A stretch of 64,000 bases of DNA, taken from contig CM049306.1 of NCBI GenBank assembly GCA_026874595.1, forward strand, positions 53,598,019-53,662,018, in the 5' to 3' direction. The notes beneath the pieces are model-generated. The model was not told the DNA's origin and ran no database searches. It was given only the letters and a program-made list of their open reading frames with translations. Numbering within the stretch: position 1 is the stretch's first letter; each line of letters starts with the position of its first letter. Below, piece by piece: positions 46,935 through 60,424 of this stretch. This DNA comes from Sipunculus nudus (Eukaryota > Annelida > Sipuncula > Golfingiida > Sipunculidae). The translations under genes were made by a program, and so were the position numbers.

Positions 46935-47085
46935 AAAAAACTCTGTCTGATTTTGTATATATTTTCTCTTACTGCATTTTCTTAGTTTTTATAGGGAAAA
47001 CTCTAAAAAAGCTCTGTCTGATTTTGTATATATTTTCTCTTACTGCATTTTCTTAGTTTTTATAGGGAAAACTCTAAAAAAGCTT
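46935..47085 (+). repeat. 75-bp direct duplication
   Basis: Two adjacent, nearly identical copies containing CTCTGTCTGATTTTGTATAT and TTCTTAGTTTTTATAGGG. Other C copies have one, so the duplication is local to this copy. Confidence 0.9.
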
Positions 47086-48679
47086 TTAAAATCTTCTACT
47101 CCTAAACTGTCCAGCCAAATTGTCCAATATTTCACAGAAATGATTTCTGGAACAATCTCTTAAGTTTGGTCGAATGGTTCCAGTTCTGAAAATTTTTGCG
47201 GAATTACAGGAGGTTGAACTTAGTCATCTGTCCAAAAAAACTTGCGGTATTAAAATTTCAGTCTCAGAAATGGCTGGAGCTATCATCACTAAATTTTGTG
47301 CATAGGTTGGTCACATGAGTCATATTTGAATTTGAGGTATTGGTGGCGCCACCTGCATCAGCCTTATTTGAACGGGGTCACATGTGTATCACACTGAGGG
47401 CTACTAAAAACTTCTTCTCTGAAACCATACGGCCATATTGTTTAATATTGCACAGAAATGATCCTAGGGTAGTGCATTCTGAAGTTTTACGGGAAGCTGA
47501 ACTTAGCCAGTTTGCTGTATCTTCCTATATGAGTTATAAACCTGCAAAATGTTTTTCGACTGATGCCATTGAAGCCAGCAAATGTTTAATATTTTACAAG
47601 AATAATCCCTACAATAATTCTTATAATAATTGTCTTTAATGGTTCCACATGAATGATTTTTGGCTGATTTATGGAGATTGAATTAAGTCATTTAACCATA
47701 TATGTTAGCTTAGGATGCTGTTACATCTAACCTGGCACCAGTTTATCAGCATCTATTACATCATGCCACTGGACATTTAGATTTCAGGTTATCTATGGTT
47801 AATATTAACAAGAATGTTTTTTAAAAGCTTTAAAAAAACAGATGTATGATTTGAATTATTCATCATACAAGGCAATATTACTACCATCAATATTCAGCTC
47901 CCTGTGGGTATATAAAGACTACTGTACATGGATTATAATGATTGGTATCCATACTCAACTTAATCCAAGAATTTGCCCTCAATTAGATGTATCTGTATTA
48001 TAATTTTGCATTCACTATGCATCTGTAATAATTTTTCATATATTCCTGGTTTCTTTTTAATAAAAAGTCATCTGAAAAGCATTTTATATTGGGAAAAATT
48101 TATTTCAGAGTTATTTCAAGTAGGGACCACTTTTGTGTATAGATGGCAGCACTTGGTTTAACATTGGTAGATTACCAGTGCCTTGATGTTGATCATTGGC
48201 CAAGAAGATGTCAGCTCTATTAATAGTTTTGGCACAGTGCCAGGATTGGAAGAAGTGCAGCCAGGTTTAGGTCAAGAGTTCACTCAGTGCAGAAGCTGCA
48301 TTCTATTTAAAGCTTTTGCAGACTGCCCATTGCATCAGATTTGGCACCAAAGTTCAGCCTGGATCTATTTATAGCTTTGGCAGACTACCAACTGTGTCAG
48401 ATTATGCAACAAGTCAAGAGTTCACTCAGTGCAGCCAGATACAGGTCAAAAGTTCACTCAGTCTAGCCAGATGCAAGTCAGGAGTTAACTCAGTGCAGTA
48501 GCTTGAGCCAGCAATTTGTCACAGTTCTTTCAGGGGCAACTGCCTAACTCACCTAAGCCTGGTTAGCCCAGTACATCAAACTCAAGGGTAGTTGTCCTGT
48601 TATTTGACCTGTCTATGCGTCTTTGTTGGCTTTCTTGTTCACAAGACAGGTGTTGCCACCTACATTGACTTTTGCACAG

Positions 48680-49072
48680 AATATGCAAAAATATATACCC
48701 CAAAATATAGAACTGCCCTGCAAGTCCATGCCACGCTTTATAACTGTACCTCCAGTCTCCATATACAGTCAGCAGGCAGACCGCAGCAGAAATCTCCCAT
48801 ACAAGCAAAACAATATACGAATATATTGGGTTATAACCGAATATTTCACACACATGGTAGCTGTCTTTGGAGAGATAATAAACTTGTTATAAGGGCAAGT
48901 GGGTTTATTTGATGTGACAAAATACTTGTAAGCAATGAGGCGTTGTCCAAAATGACGAAAATATTTGCATCCTCATTTGGCCTTATAATGCGATCCTCAG
49001 AGTTAGATGTCCAGGCACTCTGGCAAGTCAGTAATGATCTGGCCATAATGTCAGGGGGCCAATCTGGCGCTA
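48680..49072. other. Unassigned ~390-bp insertion in family C
   Basis: Intact C copies run from TTTTGCACAGTGTATGTGCC directly on to GAAATTGGGCATATTTATAC. Here the text between them is replaced by about 390 bp with no clear terminal repeats. Frames on both strands cover it but none is convincing. Confidence 0.5.
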
Positions 49073-49221
49073 GAAATTGGGCATACTTATACATATTGGG
49101 TAGCTTTATTTCTGTACAAGACTGGTGGGGCCACCTACAGTAATTTTTGCACAGTGCATGTCCCTGCTTATTTCGCAGGAGGGGTTTGACATACAAGTCT
49201 GTCAATGGGCATATGTATATA

Positions 49222-50118
49222 CAGTGAAACCTCATTGTGTCGAAGTCAAAGGGACTGGTGAATTTACTTTGGCACAACTGGAGTTCAAGACAACCGATGT
49301 TCATTATATTCAACCTTCTTCAACCTTGATTATAATCAATAAATACTGCACATGTATAGGGCCTATATCATTTAGCTCTCACAAATGTTTTCATGAAAGA
49401 ACAACACAAATTTATATACATATTTTTCTTAATAATAAAAAAACATAAGTACCACCAAAATTAGGATTAGGTTAATCAAGGTGAAATAAGAGCACATGCA
49501 TTTACGTGTATAAAAGCAACCAAATCAATAAATGATTGGCTCAGATCATTTTCAGTTCAATTTTATCCTGGACACATCAAAGGTAAGGATTGGATAATGT
49601 TTGGTTTATCAATAACTTCTCATTAATGCTTTGTCGGCAAGAAAAGAAAGGCATGTTCATAGGTAACTAATTGGCCAAACAAGTAAACAACGGAAGAGGT
49701 ATGTCAGCCATCACGGGTGATGGGTAAGATCCTTGCCGGTATTAATTGTGTAACTAGTCATCGCAGCCGTAGGTATGATTGTTGGACCGTGCACAGCTGT
49801 TGTCCAAGCATTTAAGCGGCATGACCTTGAGCTGACATAGCCATCGCACTTGATGAGTGAGAGCCTGGTCGGTATTAATTAATTATGACTGGCCCAATCA
49901 TGATTGACAGGCCCTGCACAATGAGTTAAGCGATAGAAATATTAGCTGGGGACTAACAAAACACCTCGACACATCCGGTTTTTCGACACATTTGACTTCA
50001 ACACAAGTGGAGTTAAATTAGTAAGGTTTTAGCTATTTTTTGCACGGACCCCTGTGACGTTCGATTCCGACACGTGGGAATTCAACTTAACCGAGTTCAA
50101 CACAACGAGGTTTCACTG
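49222..50118. mobile_element. Non-autonomous TA-flanked MITE, 897 bp
   Basis: Inverted ends CAGTGAAACCTCATTGTGTC and its mate ending GAGGTTTCACTG match over about 24 bp with two differences. TA flanks both sides (49220-49221, 50119-50120). The undisturbed C text at about 57649-57675 (CATATGTATATATCTCTTTG) shows the empty site with a single TA. The interior has two related ~120-bp blocks with CGGTATTAATT and no transposase. Tc1/mariner or pogo-type by TSD and TIR. Confidence 0.85.
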
Positions 50119-50240
50119 TATCTCTTTGTTGTATACTAGACTGGTGGTGCAAGCTACAATAATTTTATTTTTGTGTTGTGTGCACCCATGCCAGAATTTC
50201 AGCAGTGATGTTTGTGTTTCTTGTTCCAAGTGTTTAGTTG

Positions 50241-50375
50241 TTACGGAACCTAATATAAAAAGATCACGTATGCGTGATGAACACAAATTTTGTAATGGAG
50301 AAAAAAAAAATCAGATTCTGTAACACTAGGCAGCGTGAAATGTCTAGGGGAATGAATAAAGAAATCAGTGGTTTT
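50241..50375. other. Unassigned junction, 135 bp
   Basis: Sequence between a broken C and the next C start. It has ATCACG-TATG-CGTGAT, a short hairpin, and no gene. Confidence 0.4.
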
Positions 50376-50867
50376 TAGCGAACCTGTGAGCTTGTGCCAT
50401 GGTGCGGCGTTGTGTGTCGTGCATCGTGCGTCGTCTGTACATTAACCATAGCTATCTCAAAACGGCAGGAGCTAGCATCACCAAATTTCTTGCAAATAAT
50501 CAGCCATCCAAAAACTATATCGATTTTGTTTATTTTTTTCTAACTGCATTTTCTTAGATTTTATAGGGAAAAAGCTAAAAAAGCTTTAAAAATCTTCTTC
50601 TCCAAAACTGGCCAGCCAAATTGTCCAATATTTCACAGAAGTGATCCCTGGAACAATCTTTCTCAAGTTTGTTCGAATGGTTCCAGTTTGGAGATTTTTA
50701 GCCGAGTTACAGGAGGTTGAACTTTGTTAACTTTAGAAAAAAAGCATATTAAAATTTAAATCTCAGAAACGGCTGGAGCTATCATCACCAAATTTTATGC
50801 CAGTGTTGGTCACATAGGTCATATCTGAAATTGAGGTATTGGTGGCACCACCTGCATTGGCCTTTTT

Positions 50868-53535
50868 TAGCTCAGCTGACTATAAGTCGTCTGAGCTATA
50901 GTCGTGGTCCATTGTCCGTCGTCCGTCCGTCTGTCCGTCCGTCTGTCCGGATGTCTGTCCGTAAGACTGGCAAGTTTCGACACCATTGGACCTACGAACC
51001 TGAAATTCACCATACAGTTAGATGTCCCCAAAATCTCCTACCATGCCGAAAATTGGGTCAATAGGACTTCGTCTTCTTCGAGGTATTAAGGAAAAACCTC
51101 AATTTTTTATTAGAAATCTATTTTCACACTTCAGGACTGCCTAATATCAAAACCACTGTCTGGTTTTCTTCATATTTACCATAAATATTCCTCTATATAG
51201 TTCCTATGTACATGCTAGAAATTAAGTAAGTATTATTTAATTTTAAAAAGTTATTGGCCCAAACATAATGGACTTTGTAAAAAAATCAGGAAAGATATTT
51301 GGTCACTTAAGACCAAAAGTGTTAAAGGTAGGGACTTTTTTTCATTAATACAACTTTAATTGATAAAAATTTAATTGTATACCAAAAATAAGATCAAAAT
51401 CTGTTAAATTTTTTTTAAATATTGGCAAAAATATAAAATTTGTACCTTAATTTTTGCCCAAGTTTGACCATGGCACGTTTTTTTCCTGTAAGTACTGTGG
51501 ATTTAATTTTCACAGCATGTTTTTGTTAGCATTTTGTCTGTTAACACCAATAATTTGAAACCAGTTGATCAAAAACTGTAGATATTATTCAAGTTTTCAA
51601 GCACCATGTCACATATTGTTTACATAAAGCTAGTGTTATGCAGTTTGCTAGAGCTCAGCTCCCCAGCTTCATCTCTAAGTTCCTTAAATTTAGCATACAG
51701 TTAGATGTCTCCAAAATCCCCTTCCATGCCAAGAATTTGATCACTAGGACTTAATTCCTTCTAAATATTAATGAAAAACTTCATTTTTCCATTAAAACCC
51801 CATTGTTACACTGTAAGACTGCCTAATATCAAAACCACTGATCTGACTTTGATCATATATAATATACATATTTTTCTAAACATGTGCCATGCACATGCCA
51901 GAAATGATGTCAGTATTGCGTAATTGTTTTAAGTTATAGGCCCAAACATAATGCACTTTTTAAAAAAATCAAGAAATATATTTACTCCCTTAACAAGAGG
52001 ATTGCTGAAGCTAGAGATTTTTTTTCAGGGATGTAACATTATTTAACTTCAAGATTCAATTGAATACTAAAAATTAGTTCTGAAGTTTTCAAATTATAAA
52101 GGTTATTAGTATAAATATAAAATAAGTACCTTAAATTTTGCCCAACTTTGACCATGGCACGTTTGTTTCCCGAGAGCACTGTTGATATAATTTTCATATC
52201 ATGCACACATAAGGATTTCATCTTTGTAGTTTAGAAAGCTGAAAGAAATTGGCCAAATATTGTAGCTTTTATTAATGTTTTTATGAGACCGTGTCAGACC
52301 CAGGCTTAATCCAGCCCCTCTTCAGTCACCTGTATGTTGACCTTGTTGACATTTCATCAGATTATGCATGCTTGAGCGAAGCATACACTGGGGCAGCCAG
52401 GCAGCTAATGCCCAGCCACAGTTGATCCAGGTGTCCAACCCAACTCATCTAGTAGTTGTTTTGAAAAACAACATAACAATAAACAATAAATTAATAATTT
52501 TGTATTTGTTTTTTTTTTAACAAATTAAAGAAAAATTAATAGAAAAGGAATTTGTTAGTTGATGAGTAACAGAAAATTAACTTGCAGTTACTGATGATGT
52601 AAGAATCTTGTATGGATGGATAGAATGTCAATGTCAATGTTATTCCAAATAACACCATGCAGTCACCTATGGTATTTTTCAGTGAAATTTTAATGTAAAA
52701 AAAAATAAATCATATTATTCATTACTAATCATTAGGGATCATATGAAGGAAATTAATGACAGACAAAGATGCAGTTGATAATATTAATCTAGATTCCTAC
52801 TGTGTCTAGTGTGTAGATTGATGTGTAAGTAGTCCAAAGTGAATATATTACATTTATTTTTTTTAATATAAATAAATGCCATAAAACCAGGTACTTATGA
52901 TCATCATTTAAATTTGTGAATTTTGTATATTCTGGATTTTCAACATCTTTGTTTGGCTAAAACTGAATAAATACTAGACATGGTGCGAATGCTTTGCAAA
53001 TGTATTTGTATACGAATATGAATATGTGCTGCATTAAAAAATTTTATTGCATAAGAATGGGAATTCAGGTAATAATGAAAGTATTTGAATACCAGTGCAG
53101 ATACTTTCAAAATGTATTCATGAATGCATTCATGAATATATTCTATAATATTATTTCAATAATCATTTCAGTTATATTTTATTTTAAAAATTCATATGAT
53201 GCTCTTATTATTTTTTCTAATAAAAATTATATTGGCACAATATTTGTTATTAAATTTTAATAAAAAGTTAAACTTTTATTATATGTGCTGCTTATAAGTT
53301 ATATGGCCAAGTCAAAATCTGTGTGACAATAGCACTCCATTTGTTAATAAAATAAATGAAATCAATCCTCTTCCCTGTCTCCAAAGATACTATCAAAATC
53401 ATACATAAGCTAAACACCAACAACTCATAATAAAGCTTATATTTATTACCACACAAAACAAGCATGTGTCTCTTTCCCAAATCATATTTTTATCATATAT
53501 AACAGCTGAGCACCGTGACCCATGGGTCCCTTGTT
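50868..53535 (+). mobile_element. Family D element, second copy
   Basis: AGCTCAGCTGACTATAAGTC at 50869, with AGTCGTCTGAGCT closing the 5' hairpin and a GTCCGTC/GTCTGTC tract after it. Body and AT-rich tail match the 33295-35915 copy. 3' end CAGCTGAGC, GTGACCCATGGGTCCC, TTGTT. The empty site is preserved in the C copy at 54920-54940 (CCTTTTTTGTACAGGG), so no duplication other than T is made on insertion. Confidence 0.75.
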
Positions 53536-54429
53536 GTACAGGGTCATCAATGCCTATATCACACTGAGGGCTACAAAAAACTTCTTCTCTAAACTACATG
53601 GCCAAATTGTTTAATATCGCACAGAAATGATCCTAGGGTAGTGCTTTCTGAAGTTTGTTCAAACTTTTGGCTAAGTTATGGGAAGCTGAATTAAGTCATA
53701 TGCTGAAACGGCTCATTTTAGCTCAGTGGCTACAAAGATCTTCTTCTCAAAAACCACTGGGCCAAATTCTTAAATCTCACACATTAATTATCCTCAGATG
53801 TTGATAATTCAAGTTTGTTCAAATGGTTTTGGTTCAGTGCTTTTTGGCTGAGTTACAGGAAGCTGAACTTAGCCAGTTTGCTGTATCTTCATATATGAGT
53901 TATATACCTGCGAAACATTTTTCGACTGATGCCACTGAAGCCAATTTGTTAAATATTTTACAAGAATAATCCCTACAATAATTCTTATAATGATTATCAT
54001 TAATGGTTCCACAAGTATGATTTTTGGCTGAATTATGGAGATTGAATTGAGTCATTTTACCAAATATGTTAGCTGTGTGATGCTGTTACATCTAGCCTGG
54101 CACCAGTTTATCAGCATCTATTACATCATGCCACTAGACATTTAGATTTCAGGTTATCTATGGTTAATATTGACAAGAAAGTGTTTTTTAAAAGCTTTTA
54201 AAAAAATTTAGATTTATGATTTTAGTTATTCATCATACCAAGCAATGTTACAATCATGGATATTCAGCTCTCTGTGGCTATATAAAGACAACTGTACGTA
54301 GATTATAAATTATTGGTATCCCTACTCAACTTAATTCAAGAATTTGCCATCAATGAGATATATCTGTATTTTAATTTTGCATACAGTATGCATCCATAAT
54401 AATTTTACATATATTCCTGATTTCTTTTT

Positions 54430-56835
54430 TAGCGAACCTGTGAGCTTATGCGATGGTGCGTCGTCGTCCGTCGTGCGTCGTCTGTTGTGCGTCGTCTGTA
54501 CGTTAACCATAGCTATCTCAAAAACGGCAGGAGCTAGCATCACCAATTTTTTTGCAAATAATCGGTCATCCGAAAAACTATATCGGATTTTGTTAATTTT
54601 TTTCTAACTACATTTTCTTGGATTTTATAGGGAAAAAGCTAAAAAAGCTTTAAAAATCTTCTACTCTAAAACTGTCCAGCCAAATTGTCCAATATTCCAC
54701 AGAAGTGATCCCTGGAACAATATTTCTCAAGTTTGGTCGAATGGTTCCAGTTCAGAGATTTTTGGCTGAGATACAAGAGGTTGAACTTTGTTAACTGTGC
54801 AATAAAGCATATTAAAATTTAAATCTTAGATATGGCTGTAGCTATCATCACCAAATTTTATGCCAATGTTGGTCACATAGGTCATATCTGAAATTGAGGT
54901 ATTGGTGGCGCCACCTGCATCAGCCTTTTTTGTACAGGGTCATCAGTGCCTGTATCACACTGAGGGCTACAAAAAACTTCTTCTCTGAAACCATATTGCC
55001 AAAATGTTAAATATCACACAGAAATGATTCTAGGGTAGTGCTTTCTGAAGTTTGTTCAAATTGTCTCTTTTCAGTGACTTTTGGCAAAGTTATGGAAAGC
55101 TGAATTTAGCCATATGCCATAACAGCCCATTTTAGCTCAGTGGCTACAAAGATCTTCTTCTCAAAATTCTCGCCAAATTCTTAAATCTCACACATTACTT
55201 ATCCTCAGATGTTGATAGTTCAAGTTTGTTCAAATGGTTTTGGTTCAGTGCTTTTTGGCTGAGTTACGGGAAGCTGAACTTAGCCAGTTTGCTGTATTAT
55301 CCTTTATGAGTTATAAACCTGCGAAACGTTTTTTAGACTGATGCCACTGAAGCCAGTTTGTTAAACAAGAATGATTCCTACAATAATTCTTATAATAATA
55401 GTCATTAATGGTTCCACATGAATGATTTTTGGCTGAATTATGGTTATTGAATTGCGTCATTTTACCATATATGTTAGCTGTGTGATGCTGTTACATCTAG
55501 CCTGGCACCAGTTTATCAGCATCTATTACATCATGCCACTAGATAATAAGATTTCAGGTTATCTTTGGTTAATATTGACAAGAAAGTTTTTTAAAAGCTT
55601 TTAAAAAATTTAGATTTATGTTTTAAGTTGTTCATCATACCAGGCAATGTTACAATCATGGATATTCAGCTCTCTGTGGCTATACAAAGACAACTGTACG
55701 TGGGTTATAAATTATTGGTATCCCTACTCAAATTAATTCAAGAATTTGCCATCAGTGAGATATATCTGTATTTTAAATTTGCATTCAGTTTGCATCCGTA
55801 ATAATTTTGTACTGGGAAAATAAATTTCAAAGTTTTTTCAAGTAGGGACCACTTTTGTTTTCAGATGGCAGCACTTGGTTTATCATTGGCAGAATGCCAG
55901 TGCCTTGATGTTGGCCATAAGCCAAATCAAGATGATGTCAGCTCTATATAAAGATTAAGCACAGTGCCAGGATTGGAAGAAGTGCAGCCAGGTATAGGTC
56001 AAGAGTTCAGTGCAGTAACTGCATTCTATTTATAGCTTTGGCAGACAGCTCACTGCATCATTTTTGGCACCAAAGTTCAGCCTGAATCTATTTATAGCTT
56101 TGGCAGACTACCAACTGTGTCAGATTATGCAACAGGTCAAGAGTTTACTCAGTGCAGCCAGGTACAGGTCAAAAGTTCACTCAGTCTAGCCAGGTGCAGG
56201 TCAAGAGTTCACTCAGTGCAGTAGCTTGAGGCAGCAATTTGTCACAGGTCACTCAGGGGCAACTGCCTTACTCACCTAAGCCTTCTCAGCCCAGTGCATC
56301 AAACTCTGGGGAAGTTTGATGTATTGGACTGATATTTTGACCTGTTTATGCGTCTTTGATGGTATTCTCATTTTCAAGACAGGTGGTGCCACGTACATTG
56401 ACTTTTGCACAGTGTATGTGCCTGCTTATTTCTACAGAGGAATTTAATATATCAGGCTGAAATTGGGCATATTTATACATATCGAATAGCTTTGTTGTAT
56501 ACAAGACTGGTGGTGGCATCTACAATAATTTTTGCACAATGTGTGTCCCTGCTTATTTCTCAGGAGAGGTTTGATATATCAGTCTGAAAATTGGCATGTG
56601 TGTATATCTCTGATAGCTTCTAAATATACAAGACTGGTGGTGCCAGCTACAATCGTTTTTGTGTTGTGTGCACCCATGCCAGAATTTCAGCAGTGATGTT
56701 TTTGTAATTGTTTCTTATTCAAAATGTTTAGTACTTGCATTGTTCATATACATGAAAAGTAATGGTCCAGCATTGAAGCATTATACCTGGTTTATTTCCC
56801 AATGCACAGGTTCACATTAGGCCTGTAGGCCTTGT
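54430..56835 (+). mobile_element. Complete family C element, 2.4 kb
   Basis: The only C copy here with both ends and no insertion, so the best reference. AGCGAACCTGTGAGC at 54431; GTCGTCCGTCGTGCGTCGTC tract; C core with GGTGGCGCCACC (54904-54915); 3' module with a CRE-like TGATGTCA and TATA-like motif (about 55935-55960) and TTTGGCAGAC/TCAAGAGTTCAC repeats; 3' inverted motif GCACAGGTTCAC, hairpin AGGCCTGTAGGCCT and TTGTT. No frame above about 60 codons is shared among C copies in a way that suggests a protein. Confidence 0.8.
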
Positions 56836-57704
56836 TTATAAAAAAAGGTCAGCTGAAAAGCATTTTGTATTGGGAAAATAAATTTCAAAGTTATTTCAAG
56901 TAGGGACCTCATTTGTGTACAGATGGCAGCACATGGTTTACCATTGGCAGATTGCCAGTGCCTTGATGTTGGCCATTAGCCAAGGTGATGTCAGCTCTAT
57001 AAAAAGTTTTGGCACAGTGCATGGATTGGAAGAAGTACAGCCAGGTATAGGTCAAGAGTTCACTCAGTGCAGTAGTTGCATTCTATTTACAGCTTTGGCA
57101 GACAGCTCACTGCATCATATTTGGCACCAAAGTTCAGCCTGAATCTATTTATAGCTTTGGCAGACTACCAACTGTGTCAGATTATGCAACAGGTCAAGAG
57201 TTTACTCAGTGCAGCCAGGTACAGGTCAAAAGTTCACTCAGTCTACCCAGGTGCAGGTCAAGAGTTCACTCAGTGCAGTAGCTTGAGGCAGCAATTTGTC
57301 ACTGGTCACTCGGGGGCAACTGCCTTACTCACCTAAGCTTTGTCAGCCCAGTGCATCAAACTCTGGGGAAGTTTGATGTATTGGACTGATATTTTGACCT
57401 GTTTATGCGTCTTTGATGGTATTCTCATTTTCAAGACAGGTGGTGCCATCTGCATTGACTTTTGCAGTGTATGGGCCTGCTTATTTCTATAGAGAAATTT
57501 GATACATCAGCCTAAAATTAGGCATGTTAATACATATCGGGTAGCCTTATAGTGTACAAGACTGGTGGCACCACCTACAATAATTTTTGAACAGTGTATG
57601 TCCCTGCTTATTTCACAGGAGGGGTTTGACATATCAGTCTGACATGGGGCATATGTATATATCTCTTTGTTTTATATAAGACTGGTTGTGCCAGCTACAA
57701 TCAT

Positions 57705-59165
57705 TGTATCCTCCAAAACAGTTTTGCAGATACTATGTTTTCAGTAGGATGCAGACGCTTCCGCCATCGCCACATTGGTTTCCGGAGAACTCCTCCATAA
57801 CCACTGGGCAGAATTTTTCTAAACTCGGAATTATGATTGTTCACATGTGAACTGCTGCGCCCTCATTTTTGGTTGACCTCTGACCTTTCCTCTCTGCTTA
57901 GCGTCCATTTGTGCGTCTGTTCCCACACATAAACCCACATATCTCAGAAACTGTTTGCCCAATAAGGCTAAAGATTTTGCACAAATGTAGCCCTTGGAAA
58001 GCTTTATAACATACACTAAAAATGGTGGCGTCACCTGCAACCATTTTTGCACAGCGTCCATCTGTTCATCTGCCTTGGGATAAAAACACTCATATCTCTG
58101 CATTGGTTGGACTTATCCACCTGAAATTTTGCATGTGTATACATCCTGGACAGCTTTCTTGATTTTATGACAGGTGGCGCCACCTACATTCATGTTTAAG
58201 CTGCAGACATCCAAGCACATTTCATGAACCGTTTGACCAGTTGGGCCAAAATTTTGCATGTGAATAGATCTCCCATAGCTCTTTATCATGGCAAAAAACT
58301 GGTGGCGCAACCTGCAACCATTTTTGCACAGCGTCCATCTGTTCATCTGCCTTGGGATAAAATCACTCATATCTCGGCAGTGGTTTGACTTATCCACCTG
58401 AAATTTTGCAGGTTTATACATCCTTGACAGCTTTCTTCATTTTATGACAGGAGGCGCCACCTACATTCAAATTTACGCTGCAGACATCCAAGCTCATATC
58501 CCAGGAACCATTTGACTGATTTGGCTAAAATTTTGCATGTTTGTAGATCTCACATAGCTCTTAATCATACACAAAATTGGTGGCGCCACCTGCCACCATT
58601 TTTGCACAGTGTCCATCTGTTAGTCTGCCGTGGGCTAAAATCACTCATAACTCAGTAGTGGTGTGACTTATTTGCCTAAAATTTTGCATGTTTATACATC
58701 TTTGATAGCTTTCTTGATTTTGTGGCAGGTGGCGCCACCTATATTTATGTATATGCTGCAGACATTCAGGCTTATATATCAGGACTGGTTTGACATATCC
58801 ACCTGAAATTTTGCCTGTGTATAGATCTCACATATCTCTTAATCATACACAAAATTGGTGGCGCCACCTGCCACCATATTGCACAGTGTCCGTCTGTTTG
58901 TCTGCCATGGGTTAAATTCACTCATTTCACTGTGGTTTGACTTATCTGCCTAAAATTTTGCATGTTTATACATCTTGGACAGCTTTCTGGATTTAGTGGT
59001 AGGTGGCACAACCTACATACACATTTCGGCTGCAGACATCCAGGCTATTATGCAGCACACCTCACTTTATTTCCCCTTGCCACTCAATCCATGCCTCACT
59101 TCACCTTTCCCGCTCTGATTTTGGCGGATACACGTAGTCCCTTGTTGACTACCCATATTCTAGTT
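57705..59165 (+). mobile_element. Family B element nested in the outer C
   Basis: 5' hairpin GTATCCTCCAAAAC with GTTTTGCAGATAC near 57706-57734. The tandem body has GGTGGCGCCACC (for example near 58176, 58580 and 58730). 3' end GATTTTGGCGGATACACGTA, a hairpin with one changed base, and TTCTAGTTT. The flanks CAATCATT and TTGTGTTGTG join to the uninterrupted C text seen at 56650-56665. Confidence 0.8.
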
Positions 59166-59235
59166 TTTGTGTTGTGTGCACCCAAGCCAGAATTGCAGCA
59201 GTGATGTCTTGATCAATTGTTTCTTGATCAGATTT

Positions 59236-60391
59236 TATAATCAAACATGTATTAGTATTTTATATATTATCTTGATGGTTGTATCCCTTTTCTAAGATAT
59301 ATTTTAACATTTTTTTTTTAATATCATAGAACATATTGAAAGACATTTTGTTTTGTATATGATACATGTATGTTTGTTCCAGCGATGACTTACTGGGATA
59401 TATTGAATATTCTTATTTTTTCAACGTATGGAAAATATAATACTGTTTTTATTTTGAATGACATCGTACTTTATAACTGTATTTTTAATGCCATATTAGG
59501 GTTTATTTTACCATATTTATTATTCAGTTGTGCATTGATAGAGTGCGCAAGCCCGTTCAGACGTTATATCTCTCTCGAGTTCTTTTCCCATTTATTCGTA
59601 ATCAATTTTCATTTCTTTTTCAGATTACTTTTTTATTCCCTAACAATTTCATTATTATATTTATTACTTTCCAATTTATTAGTTGGTGATTTACTCTACT
59701 GAGAGAGCATCCAAATATATACTAGTATATAGAGAGAGGAAGTCTTTCCGTTATCACACTTTTCTCGGTCATAACACCGAGGAATCCCAACCCCCTATCG
59801 CCGCCCCCCCCCCCCCATCGCATTACCGTGTGAGTCATGCACGGTCTCCCCACAGAGCTCAGCTCCAGGTGGGATCGACCGTGAAAAATCTCACGCCTCC
59901 TCGGCTGATACTCAGACTCGCACACTGTGCTCTGCTGTCCAAGCCTGTGCGCTCACAGATCAGAAAAGTCAGTAAAATGCAAAGATTGTCAAAAGACTTA
60001 AACATATCAATTATTTTACAACGAGTACTACATTTAAATAGTAACATTTTGCAAGTTATATAATATAGATGTGCATTTCATCATTGACATTAACATGGTA
60101 CAAACGTTTGAATACTAGTATTTGGACTTTCCAGTTTATACCGTAAATATTAAATCCCAACAACCTAAACTTTTAATATATTGTTAAAAAAAATGTAGGA
60201 GAATAATCATCATAATCTTTTGTTTAAGGTGCCTCAAAATGTCCTCTTTACATTGCATATTTTAAAAATTAATCCCTTCCCATACCCTCCCCATGTAAAT
60301 ATACATATCTTTAAAAATCATGGCTCTAGATGGGGTGAAATATATTATGTGAAAATACACCCACACATATGTATATATATATATATATATT

Positions 60392-60424
<33 letters not shown>

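Larger units (their letters stand above)
46786..50240 (+). mobile_element. Family C element with two insertions
   Basis: 5' end AGCGAACCTGTGCGCTTATG at 46787; this copy keeps GCGC. A ~75-bp duplication follows (46935-47085, AACTCTGTCTGATTTTG repeated). The C core (47100-47720), the 3' module (48110-48590) and later parts are recognisable. It is split by an unassigned ~390-bp insert (48680-49072) and a MITE (49222-50118). The 3' terminal GCACAGGTTCGC is missing; C text stops near 50240. Confidence 0.65.
50376..59235 (+). mobile_element. Outer family C element holding D, C and B
   Basis: Starts AGCGAACCTGTGAGCTTGTG at 50377. Its text is cut at 50868 by family D and resumes at 53536 (GTACAGGGTCATC). 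It is cut again at 54430 by a complete C, resumes at 56836 (ATAAAAAAAGGTCAGCTG), and is cut a third time at 57705 by family B. It resumes at 59166 (TTGTGTTGTGTGCACCC) and fades near 59235 without the 3' end. Each cut lies in a T-run and can be checked against undisturbed C copies in this window. Confidence 0.8.

Noticed and set aside
48846-49313. 155-codon minus-strand frame
   Set aside because: It crosses the boundaries of an unassigned insert, family-C text and the MITE end.
59370-59702. 110-codon hydrophobic plus-strand frame
   Set aside because: Looks like a membrane protein, but AT-rich DNA yields Leu/Phe/Ile/Tyr-rich text by chance. No signal, domain or conserved neighbour supports it.
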